Numbered from the stretch's first letter, positions 45,189 through 54,840 are shown. The stretch is DNA of 64,000 nt from Bacteroidota bacterium (GCA_003252385.1 QKEH01000008.1:71967-135966); one strand, 5' to 3'. Made by a program: numbers and translations. Notes: generated from the letters alone by a model not told the origin.

Positions 45189-46375
45189 TCCGACACCTTC
45201 TACGAGCACTAACCCTTCTGAGCCTCACCGCACCCCTTTATGCACAAACCGATTGCGCCATGGACGGATACGGTTACCTGTGGGCAGGAAGATACCGTAT
45301 GGCTTTGGAAGCATTTAACCTCTGTATGGATTCAGAGACAAACCCTCAGTTACATTTACAGAAAGGTATCTGTTATTACGAAATGCACGAGCTGGAACAA
45401 GCTTTGTCCGAACTGAAACAGGCCAAGCAGAGCGGACTGCCGCAAGCTTCGCTATGGCTGGCACGAACCTATGCCCTTCAGCAGCACCCCTTCAATACCA
45501 TAAACGAACTTCAGCACTACCTGCAACACACCCCCCAACCCCAGGTAAAAAGCATTCAAAAGGATTCCCTGTTTAACCCACTTCACCCCACCGAAGCCTG
45601 GCTTGCACTTTGGCAGCAAATTCCGCATTCTGCGGAAGACGAAACCCTGAATGAAGCCCGGTACCAAATGCGAAGAAACAACTACGACAATGCCCATGCT
45701 ATTCTTGAACATTCCATGAACCAAGGGCTTGCTGACCAGAAACTCCATGAAAGTAATGCTCAAATTTACCTGCAGGAAGATAACTATCAGATGGCGCTTT
45801 ACGAGATGAACCAGGCACTTGCCATCGAAAGAAACCCGGAATACTTAAAACAGAAAGCCGATTATTTGTCACGCCTGGGCAATTACTCTCAAGCAAGCAC
45901 TGTGCTCCGGGAAGTGCTCGCACTAAATCCTTACGATTTTAACACACGCAGCCTTCTTGCTGCCTGTGCTTACAAGTCCGGCCAGTATAAAGCTGCACAA
46001 ACGGAACTGGAAAAGTGTAAAAAATACCAAACTAACCCCGAAAACGAACTCCTGGCGGCTCAGGTTTACCGCGCGCAAGGGCTTTATGTAGATGCCTTGC
46101 GCTGTATTAACCCTGTATTGGAGCAGGACAGCACCAATAACAAGGCTCTGTCAGTTCGCGGTATGCTTTTCTACGATACCGAAACGTATAAAAGAGCATC
46201 GTACGACCTGTCTATGAGTCTTGATCTGAACCCTGACGATGCGGAAACCAATTATTATATGGCATTAGCCCAATGGAAACTTGGCCGTACGCAGGAAGCT
46301 TGTTTTTTTATGAAGCGTGCACGAAGCTACAACGAGGTTGAAGTTCAGGAGTGGTTGCAAAAAAACTGCAGGTAA
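45185..46375 (+). CDS. Exported TPR-repeat protein
   Basis: 396 residues with a signal peptide ('LRALTLLSLTAPLYAQ') and a chain of tetratricopeptide repeats ('AGRYRMALEAFNLCMDSET', 'GNYSQASTVLREVLALNPY', 'TYKRASYDLSMSLDLNPDD'). TPRs form protein-binding solenoids. It overlaps the T9SS type B gene by 4 nt, so a periplasmic partner role for that secreted protein is a reasonable inference. It ends the operon. Confidence 0.88.
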   Translation: MIRHLLRALTLLSLTAPLYAQTDCAMDGYGYLWAGRYRMALEAFNLCMDSETNPQLHLQKGICYYEMHELEQALSELKQAKQSGLPQASLWLARTYALQQHPFNTINELQHYLQHTPQPQVKSIQKDSLFNPLHPTEAWLALWQQIPHSAEDETLNEARYQMRRNNYDNAHAILEHSMNQGLADQKLHESNAQIYLQEDNYQMALYEMNQALAIERNPEYLKQKADYLSRLGNYSQASTVLREVLALNPYDFNTRSLLAACAYKSGQYKAAQTELEKCKKYQTNPENELLAAQVYRAQGLYVDALRCINPVLEQDSTNNKALSVRGMLFYDTETYKRASYDLSMSLDLNPDDAETNYYMALAQWKLGRTQEACFFMKRARSYNEVEVQEWLQKNCR

Positions 46376-46591
46376 CTCCAAATCAAATCGCCAGACAAAC
46401 TCTCAGGTTTTTCAGCAAACCACGCTCGGCGACTTTTAGTAAGCTGTTTCCAATTTGAAGTATTCAGAGCAGCGGACCCGATTGTGTGTATTCAAAATGA
46501 CGAAAACCTGATTCACCCATGCATCCCAGAGTAGGATCTAACATGCGTTATTAGCTGCTTATGGGCTTTGGATAATGAACTTGTTCTACAC

Positions 46592-46831
46592 CTAATGGCA
46601 GCTCATACGGATCGGCTTTTTTTGCTTTCCATAAAAAAAACTATTGAACCTGAGGATGCCCTCATTGTCGAGTTTCCGGATTAATTGCTCGGTGCTAAGC
46701 GTGGTGTTTACCAGGGGGGCGGCCAGGCCGGGTTGCCACATTTCTACTTCTACATTTTCCAGTTCTTTCCAGATGCAGGATTGAAGGAGGAAAAAAAGTT
46801 GGGGTAAAATAAACAGCAATCTGAACTTCAT
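46592..46831 (-). pseudogene. Truncated lipoprotein remnant
   Basis: 79 codons: a lipoprotein signal ('LLFILPQLFFLLQSC', Cys19) then 'MWQPGLAAPLVNTTLSTEQ', an N-terminal pattern I know from much longer Bacteroidota lipoproteins. After about residue 62 the sequence becomes unlike that family and stops. This looks like the 5' end of a gene whose remainder was deleted. The flanks (46376-46591 and 46832-47074) hold no recognisable continuation. Confidence 0.5.
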
Positions 46832-46992
46832 GAGTAATACCTTGGCGTGTAAATTTAGGGATTATACCCAAAAATTTTGCTGGAGGAAAACGATATTTGT
46901 TGGATTGTTGTCTCTTTTGAAGTTGGTATTCAGGCATCTGGCTTGCTTCCCAAAAACCATTAGAAAAATGTTTTGTGTTTTTCATGGGTATT

Positions 46993-47027
46993 AAAATAGG
47001 ATTAGGTGGGTGTCCTAATCCTATTTT
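46993..47027. terminator. Perfect 14-bp inverted repeat, possible terminator of the dehydratase gene
   Basis: AAAATAGGATTAGG, loop TGGGTGT, CCTAATCCTATTTT. It lies 47 nt past the stop of the minus-strand dehydratase/ATPase gene. The T-tract on that strand is short (TTTT then AATA), so strength is uncertain. Confidence 0.55.
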
Positions 47028-47074
47028 GAATAAAGCGTAATGTAGTATAAGCTACATTAAATGCAAGAAATCTG

Positions 47075-49231
47075 TTAATTGCTCAATTGATTAAGCGATA
47101 AAGCGGTTCCATAGGCTACCAGATGTTGCGATGGAATGGATCTCGGTAGCTCCAGAAGTTCAAATCCCTTTTCGGTGAAAATTTTTTGTAAGGATTTGTG
47201 GCGGCCAACTCCTCCGACCAGTACAAGAGGGAAGTCCGTGTTTGTTTCTGGAGGCAATAGTTTAATTGCCTGGGTTGCAATGTATTGATACACTCCGCTT
47301 AGGATTTCTTTTCTGCGGCTTATTTCGGACTGAATTAAGGCAGAGACCACATTGGTTACGGCAAATATTCCACAGGTTGTATTAATCAATTCACTTTTTT
47401 TGGCATTTAACGCCATCTGATCAATATCATCAAAAGTAATATCCGGATTAGATTGCTTCCACCTTTCCAGGATTTGCACCAAAACCATGCCTGTTCCGGC
47501 TCCGCAACTTTTATTTGTGTTAATCCAGGGTGCTTGATCTTGAGCATGAAATTTCAGTACCTTAACATCTTGTGTTCCAATGTCAATTACCATAAATTGT
47601 TTTAAATGCCCGAATAAGCTTTTAACGGCTAAAATAAGTGCATTAATTTCTGTTGTTTGGTTGTGTACCTGACTTATTAATTGGGTGTTATCGCTACCAA
47701 CACCGGCTAAGGCAAAGTTGATATCGCTATGTTCACCCAGGTCATCTTTTATTTCTTTGAGCAAGTGCGGATAGTCAATACCTGAGGTAAATAATCCTTG
47801 TTGGATTACCTTATTATCTCGGTTTATGGCTAAATACTTACTAAAACCGCTTCCAAAGTCGATACCTACGCGCACTTCAGGAATGCACGCGCTTAGGTTA
47901 TTCAATGTGATATCTCCATCCATGGGTAGGTGTTTCTTTTTTGGACTCAATTCCGACAAGAATGTACCCAACCTTAAACCCGTTGGTCCTTTGGGCATAC
48001 CCAGAATTACATCTCCACTGATGGATACAAATTTTAAATTCATCTTTGAAGCCTGGTTTTCGTATTCGGTTAACCTGGCTGCAAGCATTTGACAATGCTC
48101 ATGCGAAAATATAATAATCCCTTTGGCTCCGGAATCCACGGCATTTTTCAGGAAAATATCAGCTTTCTCTGTGAAATTTAATCCACGAACCGGTGCATTA
48201 ATGAGCTGAAGAGCCATATTTTCAAATATCTCTGAATCGGACATTGAAACCACCTTTTCAGCTTCAGGTAATTCAATTTCACCCAGATAATTAACCCCTT
48301 CAAAAGTAAAATTAACATTGGCATCCTTGAGCTGTTGCCATACATCGGAGCGGCCGTAGGGAATTAACCCGAACATGGCCAAAGGTATTGCGTTATCCTT
48401 TTCGGGCTGATGCTTTAAGGAATCAATTCTGTTGATTAATTCAAGTTTTAAGCGATTGCATATCTTGTACCCTGATTCGTCACCCCAGAAAGGGGCAAAT
48501 TGTCCATGCCAATGCAAAGGTTCCATCCCCAGGTTTAAAGGCCCATGCGTCTTGCGAAGCTTGAGTATCTCAAGAAACTCAGTCTTTGCCCTTACGGAGT
48601 GATAGAATGTTTCGTGTAGTCTATTGGACGCATCTTCTTCTTTAATCGAGTTGATTTCGCATAATTTTTTAAACGTGTATTCAAGCTGTTGTGCCAATGC
48701 TTTTACGGCCAGTTTATCGTTAAAACCCGGAATGTCGAGATGGAAATTGGGGACATTAAAGTTTTCCGATAACTCACTTATCATATGGCTAATGCCTTCG
48801 CAAAAAGCTGAGGAGCTAATGGTTACATCAGGTACTGGGAGGATTTCCTCTCTAAAGGCGCCTTTTAGTGCATTTATAAAACTGCATCGAGGTACCGGAG
48901 CGCTGCCTTTATTGGTTAAATCAATAACTTTGGAGTGAAATGCAATAAGGCTTGAAAACATCTCCCAATTAAAGGGAATATAACCTGAGGCCCATAAAAG
49001 TTCTGAAGGAACCAGTAGTGAGTTTGCGGCTATTTTATAACCTGGTTTGTAAGCCATTCGAGTGATAAAGGCTCGTTTCGAAATAAGACTTTTGGTTGCA
49101 GCCAGTAAAGGCGGAGCAACAGAACTTAGTGTTGCGCCTTTTTGGTCGCTGTCTTCGGAGAATTTTCGTAAAGCTTCGTACGCGAGATCTCTTTTGTCCG
49201 ACTGAATCGGTACAACTTCAGTATTCTTCAT
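47075..49231 (-). CDS. 2-hydroxyacyl-CoA dehydratase-like domain fused to activator ATPase
   Basis: 718 residues joining two parts normally on separate chains. Residues about 40-445 resemble the iron-sulfur D-component of 2-hydroxyacyl-CoA dehydratases and double-cubane proteins (HgdB/BcrC type): 'VPSELLWASGYIPFNWEMF', 'PVPRCSFINALKGA', 'SSAFCEGISHMI'. Residues 453-718 are the ASKHA activator: 'VRVGIDFGSGFSKYLAI', 'FMVIDIGTQDVKVLKF', Cys576 in 'SCGAGTGM' and Cys620 in 'TTCGIFAVTNVV', the two Cys that bridge the [4Fe-4S] between subunits. Such ATPases push a low-potential electron to the partner. Substrate unknown; no acyl-CoA genes are nearby. The region is visibly A/T-richer than the operons around it. 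Confidence 0.82.
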   Translation of the reverse strand: MKNTEVVPIQSDKRDLAYEALRKFSEDSDQKGATLSSVAPPLLAATKSLISKRAFITRMAYKPGYKIAANSLLVPSELLWASGYIPFNWEMFSSLIAFHSKVIDLTNKGSAPVPRCSFINALKGAFREEILPVPDVTISSSAFCEGISHMISELSENFNVPNFHLDIPGFNDKLAVKALAQQLEYTFKKLCEINSIKEEDASNRLHETFYHSVRAKTEFLEILKLRKTHGPLNLGMEPLHWHGQFAPFWGDESGYKICNRLKLELINRIDSLKHQPEKDNAIPLAMFGLIPYGRSDVWQQLKDANVNFTFEGVNYLGEIELPEAEKVVSMSDSEIFENMALQLINAPVRGLNFTEKADIFLKNAVDSGAKGIIIFSHEHCQMLAARLTEYENQASKMNLKFVSISGDVILGMPKGPTGLRLGTFLSELSPKKKHLPMDGDITLNNLSACIPEVRVGIDFGSGFSKYLAINRDNKVIQQGLFTSGIDYPHLLKEIKDDLGEHSDINFALAGVGSDNTQLISQVHNQTTEINALILAVKSLFGHLKQFMVIDIGTQDVKVLKFHAQDQAPWINTNKSCGAGTGMVLVQILERWKQSNPDITFDDIDQMALNAKKSELINTTCGIFAVTNVVSALIQSEISRRKEILSGVYQYIATQAIKLLPPETNTDFPLVLVGGVGRHKSLQKIFTEKGFELLELPRSIPSQHLVAYGTALSLNQLSN

Positions 49232-49385
49232 TCACAGTTGGTTTATAAGTTGATTAAAATATGGATGCGAATAGCAGGCTGATCCGTTTGCAGTGCATTT
49301 ATCATGCATGCCAGACCGGTATTTGTAGAGGTTTATAATATCTGTTAGTAATTGCTTAGTAGATTCAAAGCGCAATCAGTGAGTG

Positions 49386-50585
49386 TTAAAATTCTTCGAA
49401 TTCTACCCGGAGCGGCGATGATTGCTTAATTGCTGTACGGGGTATAAAATGATCCGAACCAGTTGTATTACCAATTTTGTTAAAAAAAGAAACGGTTTGA
49501 AGTAGTCCGCTGGATAAATTATTTAGTTTCGTAGAACTGGAAGCTAGTACCACCGAAGAATCTGCATTAGCTTGTGCTATTTGTGAAAGTTCCTGAATAC
49601 CACGTGATATTTCTATGGCTCCATTGTTTTGTTCCTGTGTAGCTGTTGATACTTCATTAAGTAAGTCTACAATTTGGTTAATTTGTGGCAAAATATCCTT
49701 TAACTTGCCTTCCGTATTATGAGTTGTTTTTACTCCGTGTTCTGTGTAGGTAATAATTTCATCGGCTGATTTTTTACTTCTTTCTGCCAGCTGCCTAACT
49801 TCTGATGCAACAACGGCAAATCCTTTTCCTGATTCACCTGCTCGCGCCGCTTCAACAGCTGCATTTAGTGCCAGGATATTGGTTTGGAAAGCAATGTCAT
49901 TAATAACTTTTATCTTCTCGGAGATGGTGTTCATGGATTTTAAAGCTTCCGATGAGGAGCTACTTCCTTCTGAAACAACAGAAGCGGATTTGGATGCGAA
50001 ATCTAGTGTTTTTAGGGTATTTGCTGCATTCTGGCTAATATTTGCAGCAATTTCTTCAATGCTCGATGAAATTTGTTCCGATGAGGCAGCTTGTTTATTG
50101 GATCCCTCCGATAATAAATTGGCAGAACTATTCAATTCCTGACTGGTTGAAGATAACTCCTCGGATATCTCCTGAATTTTACCTAATACCTTGATTAAAG
50201 TATCCTTTAAACTGTTAATGGAAGTGGATATTTCACCAAGTTCGTCAGTCCTGCTCAATATGCTCACATCAAATTCTGCTAACAAATCACCGTCCGATAG
50301 CCGATTGATTTTTTCTGTTAGTTTCTTGAGTGGGGTGCCTACCTTGGCTTTGGTGCGATAAAAAACAAAAAATAAAATACATACCGATACCGGAATAGCC
50401 CAGGCTAATTGGATAATTCCTTTGGCGCCGCAAATAAATGCAAAATCCGCTATTGCGGTAACAATCAGCATAAATGAACCACCCACCACTGATACTAGTG
50501 ATTTTTTGAAAATAATTCGTAATACGGCATAGCATGACAAGCCGGCGATGGATATCAGTATTAATCCTAAGGTAAACTGACTCAT
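49386..50585 (-). CDS. Methyl-accepting chemotaxis-type signalling protein without sensor domain
   Basis: 399 residues. Three hydrophobic segments (about 4-22, 31-53, 58-77) are joined by very short loops, so no periplasmic sensor is present. A HAMP-like piece ('[19 protein letters not shown]') and a long coiled coil follow, with the conserved signalling tip '[19 protein letters not shown]' and '[19 protein letters not shown]'. No CheA/CheW-binding neighbours are in the window and Bacteroidota often lack flagella, so the output is unclear. It lies 154 nt upstream of the dehydratase/ATPase gene on the same strand and shares its A/T-rich character. Confidence 0.88.
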   Translation of the reverse strand: MSQFTLGLILISIAGLSCYAVLRIIFKKSLVSVVGGSFMLIVTAIADFAFICGAKGIIQLAWAIPVSVCILFFVFYRTKAKVGTPLKKLTEKINRLSDGDLLAEFDVSILSRTDELGEISTSINSLKDTLIKVLGKIQEISEELSSTSQELNSSANLLSEGSNKQAASSEQISSSIEEIAANISQNAANTLKTLDFASKSASVVSEGSSSSSEALKSMNTISEKIKVINDIAFQTNILALNAAVEAARAGESGKGFAVVASEVRQLAERSKKSADEIITYTEHGVKTTHNTEGKLKDILPQINQIVDLLNEVSTATQEQNNGAIEISRGIQELSQIAQANADSSVVLASSSTKLNNLSSGLLQTVSFFNKIGNTTGSDHFIPRTAIKQSSPLRVEFEEF

Positions 50586-50710
50586 AGGTATAAGGTTTTA
50601 GTTGAACTATATTCGAATTTAGATCATCTATTTGTATTTAGATTTCTTTTAATGAGTGATTTATATCATCTTTAAAAGACTGTCTAAAATTCAATTCTTT
50701 ATACTCTTTA

Positions 50711-51341
50711 CTATTATTCTGCCTGCTCGCTCTTCTCATCGAATATTTCTATTTGTGGTACTACCTCGGCAGGCAGGTTTATTAGGGTGAGCATCGGATC
50801 CTGGTTGAAGAAAGGCCGGCCATCGACATATACTTTTTTCACCGATTCGCCCTGTGTTTGTATGTCACCATCCTGAATGGTTACCCCTAGTAGTTTACGG
50901 ATGATGACTTAGGCATCGGCATCGGAAAGGGTTTTGTAAGCATCGGTATTAAAGGCCAGGGTGTTGCTCTTGGTAATGGCTATGGGTACTTTGTGGGTAA
51001 CCACTACCTCGCTGAGTTGGCATTGCTTCGTGACAGGTTAAAAGGGTCCAGATTGCTGCTGTTAGGTTTTGCCTGTATGGTACGTACATGGAGAGCATAA
51101 CCCAGATGACTGATGTGCAGCTGGTAGTTTCCCGGTTTTACAGCCTGAAGAGGCTCCCCTGGCTATCGGTAATGCAAGCATCGTAGTTTTCACCACTATG
51201 GAATACATTGGCTCTTTCCAATATCTCCTGACTGCCGGCATCACATGCCTTGCCACTCAGGTGAGTACTTTGAGCCCAAGTTGAAATACTTGTGAATAGA
51301 GTGATACACAGGCTGCTTATACGATACAAATTTATCATCAT
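50711..51341 (-). pseudogene. Decayed N-terminus of a TonB-dependent receptor
   Basis: Pieces in two minus-strand frames reassemble into the start of a SusC/TonB-type receptor. A signal peptide and carboxypeptidase-regulatory-like domain ('STHLSGKACDAGSQEILE', 'ENYDACITDSQGSLFR') break near 51140, where the frame shifts to 'AVKPGNYQLHISHLGYALH'. After a second shift comes the plug: 'LSEVVVTHKVPIAITKSN', 'DAYKTLSDADA', an in-frame TAA, then 'LLGVTIQDGDIQTQGESVK' and 'VYVDGRPFFNQDP'. The frame ends in TAA TAG and the barrel is missing. At least two shifts, one stop and a truncation mean it cannot be functional. Confidence 0.85.
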
Positions 51342-51422
51342 GTGTTTTGCTTGTATGTCAGCAAAAATAAGGTGCTCCTATACGGCTGCACATGAAATCG
51401 ATGAACTGGGCAATGATGTCGA

Positions 51423-52100
51423 TTAATGGATGAACTGGCTTGCAACTACAAGGGGCTTCTCTCCGTTTACGCACCCCTTCCGGTTGGACTGAACCACTTC
51501 GCCCAGTCCGTTGACTTCCATCCGAATTTGAGGACTACCCTTGTAGTATACGTTCCCCAATCCATCGATATCTACCACCAATTCGTCCTTGGCATCAATT
51601 TCCACATTGCCGTTGCCATCAATATTGACTAATGCCCTGTCGAGCGGAAGGCCAAATGCATACACATTACCCACCCCTTCCAGATTCACCGATAAGGACT
51701 CCTGACCGGAACCATCGACATGGAAGTTACCTACCCCGGTGAGGCTGATCTCCTTTAGGTTGGGTACGCTTATATCAACTCGTATTTCTTTGTCACTGTT
51801 CACCGTAATGTCCTCATTGAACCGTATCAGCAATTCATCTCCTACCACGTGAGCATCCAGATAGGGCAGAATGTTTTCGTAGGCCGTCAGCACCACTTTA
51901 CGTTCCTGTCCGGTAGTTACGTATACATTGGCCACCCCTTCGAGGCAAATCCCAGTAAAAGGATTCACCACTTCGAGCTCCGACAGCACCTCTCCCCTCC
52001 CGGTTATACGGAGGGGATCAGGAGCCTTTTCCTCGTCCTTTTCGCAAGCCGCCCAAATAGAAAGAAGCGGAACCAGCACAACTAAAAATTTTGTTTTCAT
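51423..52100 (-). CDS. DUF2807 (putative auto-transporter adhesin, head GIN) lipoprotein
   Basis: 225 residues, lipobox 'SIWAAC' (Cys19), then a repeated short beta motif of the GIN type: 'LTGVGNFHVDG', 'LEGVGNVYAFG', 'IDGNGNVEIDA', 'IDGLGNVYYKG', 'VNGLGEVVQ'. This is the DUF2807 beta-helix common in Bacteroidota lipoproteins, function unestablished. Near the start 'FTGICLEGVANVYVTTGQE' is the family's usual opening. It lies 82 nt upstream of the decayed TonB gene on the same strand and appears intact. Confidence 0.9.
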   Translation of the reverse strand: MKTKFLVVLVPLLSIWAACEKDEEKAPDPLRITGRGEVLSELEVVNPFTGICLEGVANVYVTTGQERKVVLTAYENILPYLDAHVVGDELLIRFNEDITVNSDKEIRVDISVPNLKEISLTGVGNFHVDGSGQESLSVNLEGVGNVYAFGLPLDRALVNIDGNGNVEIDAKDELVVDIDGLGNVYYKGSPQIRMEVNGLGEVVQSNRKGCVNGEKPLVVASQFIH

Positions 52101-52513
52101 GATTTTGGTTTTTGTTTTCTGAAGCTAAGGACTGTGGTTTTGGGCGAAGGTTGCTTGGTGGCGTGTTGAATTTTGTGGGGTGATTGGCTGTAATGGTGAG
52201 TGGTGAGTGGTATTGAAACTGATAAAATTGTTTGAACTGTTGAAAACGGGTAATGAGTATAATCGTACAGTTCTTTAGATAAAACGATTAAACCCGATTT
52301 AAAACACCCCTGAAAAATAAACTTGAATTTTCCTTTCAAAAACTTTGAATATTAAAAAAAAACAGCTCTGTATTGAGAATGAATTTTGGTTCATCCTCCA
52401 GTTGTTATCCGGAAAGCAAACTGCTGTTTATTGGTATTGCTAGTGTGTTGTTAACCTGTCTATATAATACAATTAACATTTGTATTATAACGCTATGGTT
52501 AGCCATTATTCTC
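52101..52513. other. Non-coding stretch before the T9SS fragment
   Basis: About 410 nt with no recognisable gene. Apart from heptamer tract 1 it is low-complexity and A/T-rich toward 52360. A frame opens at 52373, but only its end (from 52514) resembles a known protein. Confidence 0.4.
52192..52215. repeat. Heptamer repeat tract 1
   Basis: Two exact copies of GGTGAGT (52195-52208) followed by GGTATTG, the same 7-nt unit type as in the tracts at 53.6 and 61.9 kb. Confidence 0.6.
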
Positions 52514-52606
52514 AATGGCAATGAATTAGAAGCAGGTATGTACATTTACTCTTTGATTTCTGATGGCGCGGAAATTGACACCAAAAGAATGATTTTAACC
52601 GATTAA
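52514..52606 (+). pseudogene. Orphan C-terminal fragment of a T9SS type A protein
   Basis: 'NGNELEAGMYIYSLISDGA' followed by 'EIDTKRMILTD' and a stop is the C-terminal end typical of T9SS-sorted and tail-fibre-like Bacteroidota proteins ('L.AGMY.Y.LI.DG.E.DTKRMIL'). The upstream part of the frame (from 52373) is hydrophobic and unrelated, so this is the 3' end of a deleted gene. It lies 76 nt before another T9SS gene. Confidence 0.65.
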
Positions 52607-52682
52607 TCAATAAGCTTATGGTTAGCCTGTAATAGAATAGCAATATTGCAGGCTAACTTAAGTTATTCAAGCAATTACAACT

Positions 52683-53612
52683 ATGCGTACTTTCCTTTTC
52701 ACTCTGTTATTTCTGCTTAGCATTAATAATGCTTATTGCCAGTTGGAATGGGCTCCAATTGGTACCCAATGGTACTACAGCCACCCCCACCCCTGGAGTG
52801 GAAACCCTTTTTGGCGATACGACCTTTATACCTCAGAGAAAGATACCCTGATAAACGATAAAAGCTGTCGGGTAATACGTTGCATGGAGCAAACGGAATA
52901 TATGCTATTAGAAGACAGCATTGTGTATTACTACCTTAAAGGAGAATTCCACCCCTTGTATGATTTCTCAAAGCAGGTAGGCGATACATCCATTATTCAT
53001 TTTAAAGGATATAATGTAACCGATACGATTGATTGTGCCTATGACACCTTTTATGTGGCAAGGGGAATCATAGAACGAATTGATACGATTTATGCCAATG
53101 ACCTTGCACTACGTTCCTTCCTTTCCAGGATAGAAGCAATTGATACTTCTCCTAGTGTTACAGAACTCATATGGCCAGGATTAATTAATTATATCGAAAG
53201 AATTGGTGTTCCTTACATGTTTATGCCTATGGTCGAACTCCCTAGCCTTGGACATATGCGCCACCTGCGCTGCTACAGCGATAATGACATTAATTATATG
53301 AACCCATGGTGGGCGCAACACGAGAAACCCTGCGATTATGAGATACCGGATGCAATAGAGGAGAATAAATTATCTGAGTTATCCATATTTCCTAATCCCT
53401 CAACCGGTAAAATTACCATCTCAATGGATCAAACAACTTCCATCAGTAATATCTTGGTATACACGGCTACAGGTAATAGGGTTTATCAGAAAACCAGTAA
53501 GCAAAACCCGGTTGTGATTGATTTATCCCATTTACAAAGCGGCATTTATTACCTGGGGGTTATTTTGGAAAGTGGTTTTCAGGAATATCATAAGATAATT
53601 ATGGCTAAGTAG
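52683..53612 (+). CDS. T9SS type A sorting-domain protein
   Basis: 309 residues with a signal peptide ('FLFTLLFLLSINNAYCQ'). The middle ('GTQWYYSHPHPWSGNPFWR', 'YDFSKQVGDTSIIHFKGYN') is a Trp- and Tyr-rich secreted domain seen in many such proteins without known activity. The last ~75 residues are the type A sorting domain: 'LSIFPNPSTGKITISM', 'VYTATGNRVYQKTS', 'DLSHLQSGIYYLGVILESG', ending 'HKIIMAK'. It should be exported by the type IX system and attached at or released from the surface. Confidence 0.88.
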   Translation: MRTFLFTLLFLLSINNAYCQLEWAPIGTQWYYSHPHPWSGNPFWRYDLYTSEKDTLINDKSCRVIRCMEQTEYMLLEDSIVYYYLKGEFHPLYDFSKQVGDTSIIHFKGYNVTDTIDCAYDTFYVARGIIERIDTIYANDLALRSFLSRIEAIDTSPSVTELIWPGLINYIERIGVPYMFMPMVELPSLGHMRHLRCYSDNDINYMNPWWAQHEKPCDYEIPDAIEENKLSELSIFPNPSTGKITISMDQTTSISNILVYTATGNRVYQKTSKQNPVVIDLSHLQSGIYYLGVILESGFQEYHKIIMAK

Positions 53613-53627
53613 TCTCTCTGTATTGTG

Positions 53628-53697
53628 AAGTAAATGGTAAATAGTGAGTGGTAAGTAGTGTTATCCAACCACTTACTATTCACCATTTACTACTTAC
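53628..53697. repeat. Heptamer repeat tract 2, in two opposed arms
   Basis: The left arm has GTAAATG, GTAAATA, GTGAGTG, GTAAGTA (53630-53657). After about 11 nt the right arm is the same unit type on the other strand: CCACTTA, CTATTCA, CCATTTA, CTACTTA (53669-53696). The arms can fold back on each other between convergent genes. The stop codon of the minus-strand DUF1801 gene (53690-53692) lies inside the right arm. Confidence 0.75.
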
Positions 53698-54103
53698 TCT
53701 CAAAGTTAAGCTGATCCACTTCAAGCGCCTCAAAGATCAGTGCTTTAATACGATCCACTTCAATCTCAGAAGTGTCAACGAAAGTTTTGGTATATACCTG
53801 TTTGCGGCGGCCACGTTCCAGGTAGTAATCTTCGTTTATCAACTGGCTTCCAAAACAGAAGCCTAACTCCACGCCATACTGTGGCCTGTTGCCTCGTGGT
53901 ATGGCCGCAGCACGTATATAGCATACTTGTGAATGACGGTAGTAGTGCGGGGTACTTTGAGTCAATCTTTCCTGCCCATCCGGAATACAATCGAGTATCA
54001 GCTCACGTAAAATTTCCACAATTGCCCGTTCGTCGTCGGGAAGGCAGTCAAGAAATTCTTCGACTGACTGAAAAGAGACGATGTGCTTTGAATCGTTACC
54101 CAT
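53690..54103 (-). CDS. DUF1801-family protein
   Basis: 137 residues from the ATG at 54103 ('MGNDSKHIVSFQSVEEFLD'); a longer frame starts at 54127 inside the previous gene. 'LPDDERAIVEILRELILD', 'TPHYYRHSQVCYIRA' and 'GVELGFCFGSQLINEDYYL' match the DUF1801/YdhG-type fold, small cytoplasmic proteins of uncertain function. It overlaps the upstream membrane peptidase-like gene by 8 nt. Its last Lys codon and stop lie in a heptamer repeat. Confidence 0.8.
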   Translation of the reverse strand: MGNDSKHIVSFQSVEEFLDCLPDDERAIVEILRELILDCIPDGQERLTQSTPHYYRHSQVCYIRAAAIPRGNRPQYGVELGFCFGSQLINEDYYLERGRRKQVYTKTFVDTSEIEVDRIKALIFEALEVDQLNFESK

Positions 54104-54671
54104 GCTGTTGGAAAACAATAAACCCAACTTCCCCGGGGTGATCTAAAACCTTTTGCATGTGAGCTATCTGCCGAAGCATACACAGGGTGAGGATATCGCC
54201 TGCCGCTGCCCAAATGTAAAACGTACCAAAGAACATGAGCAGGGCATGCCCGTTGATCAGGGCAACCACCACCGGAAGAATGCCCATCAGTAGCAAAGGG
54301 GCAGCAGCCCCCAGAGCAAATTGCCACACTTTCAGGGGTTTGGAACAATGACAATAGGGCGACAAGTATTCCCATTTAAAGCCAAACGAAACCGATCGCC
54401 AGCCCACTTTCGAAAACAGAATCCAGAACCCTGCATGCAGTAGTTCATGAATAAGAACTCCCAACACAATAAAAAGTACCAGGAAAAGAAAGGACTGATA
54501 TTTTAAAACCAGGAGTATGTTAGTGCCCCAAAGCAGGTAAAAAGGCAGCACCAGCCCCAACAGCAATGCCAGCAACAGCGCCAGACTAAAGCGGCCGGCC
54601 TGCTCCATGGATACCGAATGTGCTACACTTCCATCGTCCTGGTGCGTAATGGTGGGTTGAAACAGTTTCAT
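54096..54671 (-). CDS. DUF3267 putative membrane zinc metalloprotease
   Basis: 191 residues from the ATG at 54671. Several membrane segments and 'LIHELLHAGFWILFSKVGW', an HExxH inside a hydrophobic stretch, are the hallmark of DUF3267, related in layout to site-2-type proteases. Further on lies 'ALINGHALLMFFGTFYIWA'. A second conserved motif that would confirm activity is not obvious. Overlaps the DUF1801 gene by 8 nt. Confidence 0.8.
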   Translation of the reverse strand: MKLFQPTITHQDDGSVAHSVSMEQAGRFSLALLLALLLGLVLPFYLLWGTNILLVLKYQSFLFLVLFIVLGVLIHELLHAGFWILFSKVGWRSVSFGFKWEYLSPYCHCSKPLKVWQFALGAAAPLLLMGILPVVVALINGHALLMFFGTFYIWAAAGDILTLCMLRQIAHMQKVLDHPGEVGFIVFQQHG

Positions 54672-54840
54672 GACAGTCTTTGGTTTGAGTGGTGAAAAAG
54701 TCAAACTGCGTTTCTTCTTGCGGCAATTTATGCTCCAACTTTTCCAAGCTACCCCTACAATTTATTGCCCCGACATCGGATAATTCATTCCACGGTTTCT
54801 CCGGGTATATCGATTAGCCTTATATGGTCAAACTCCAGTA

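Noticed and set aside
46695..46985. Minus-strand frame of 96 codons
   Set aside because: Overlaps the truncated lipoprotein in another frame; low-complexity and unlike any protein I know.
51062..51256. Minus-strand frame of 64 codons as a separate small gene
   Set aside because: It is a third frame of the decayed TonB receptor region; the two other frames give the recognisable protein.
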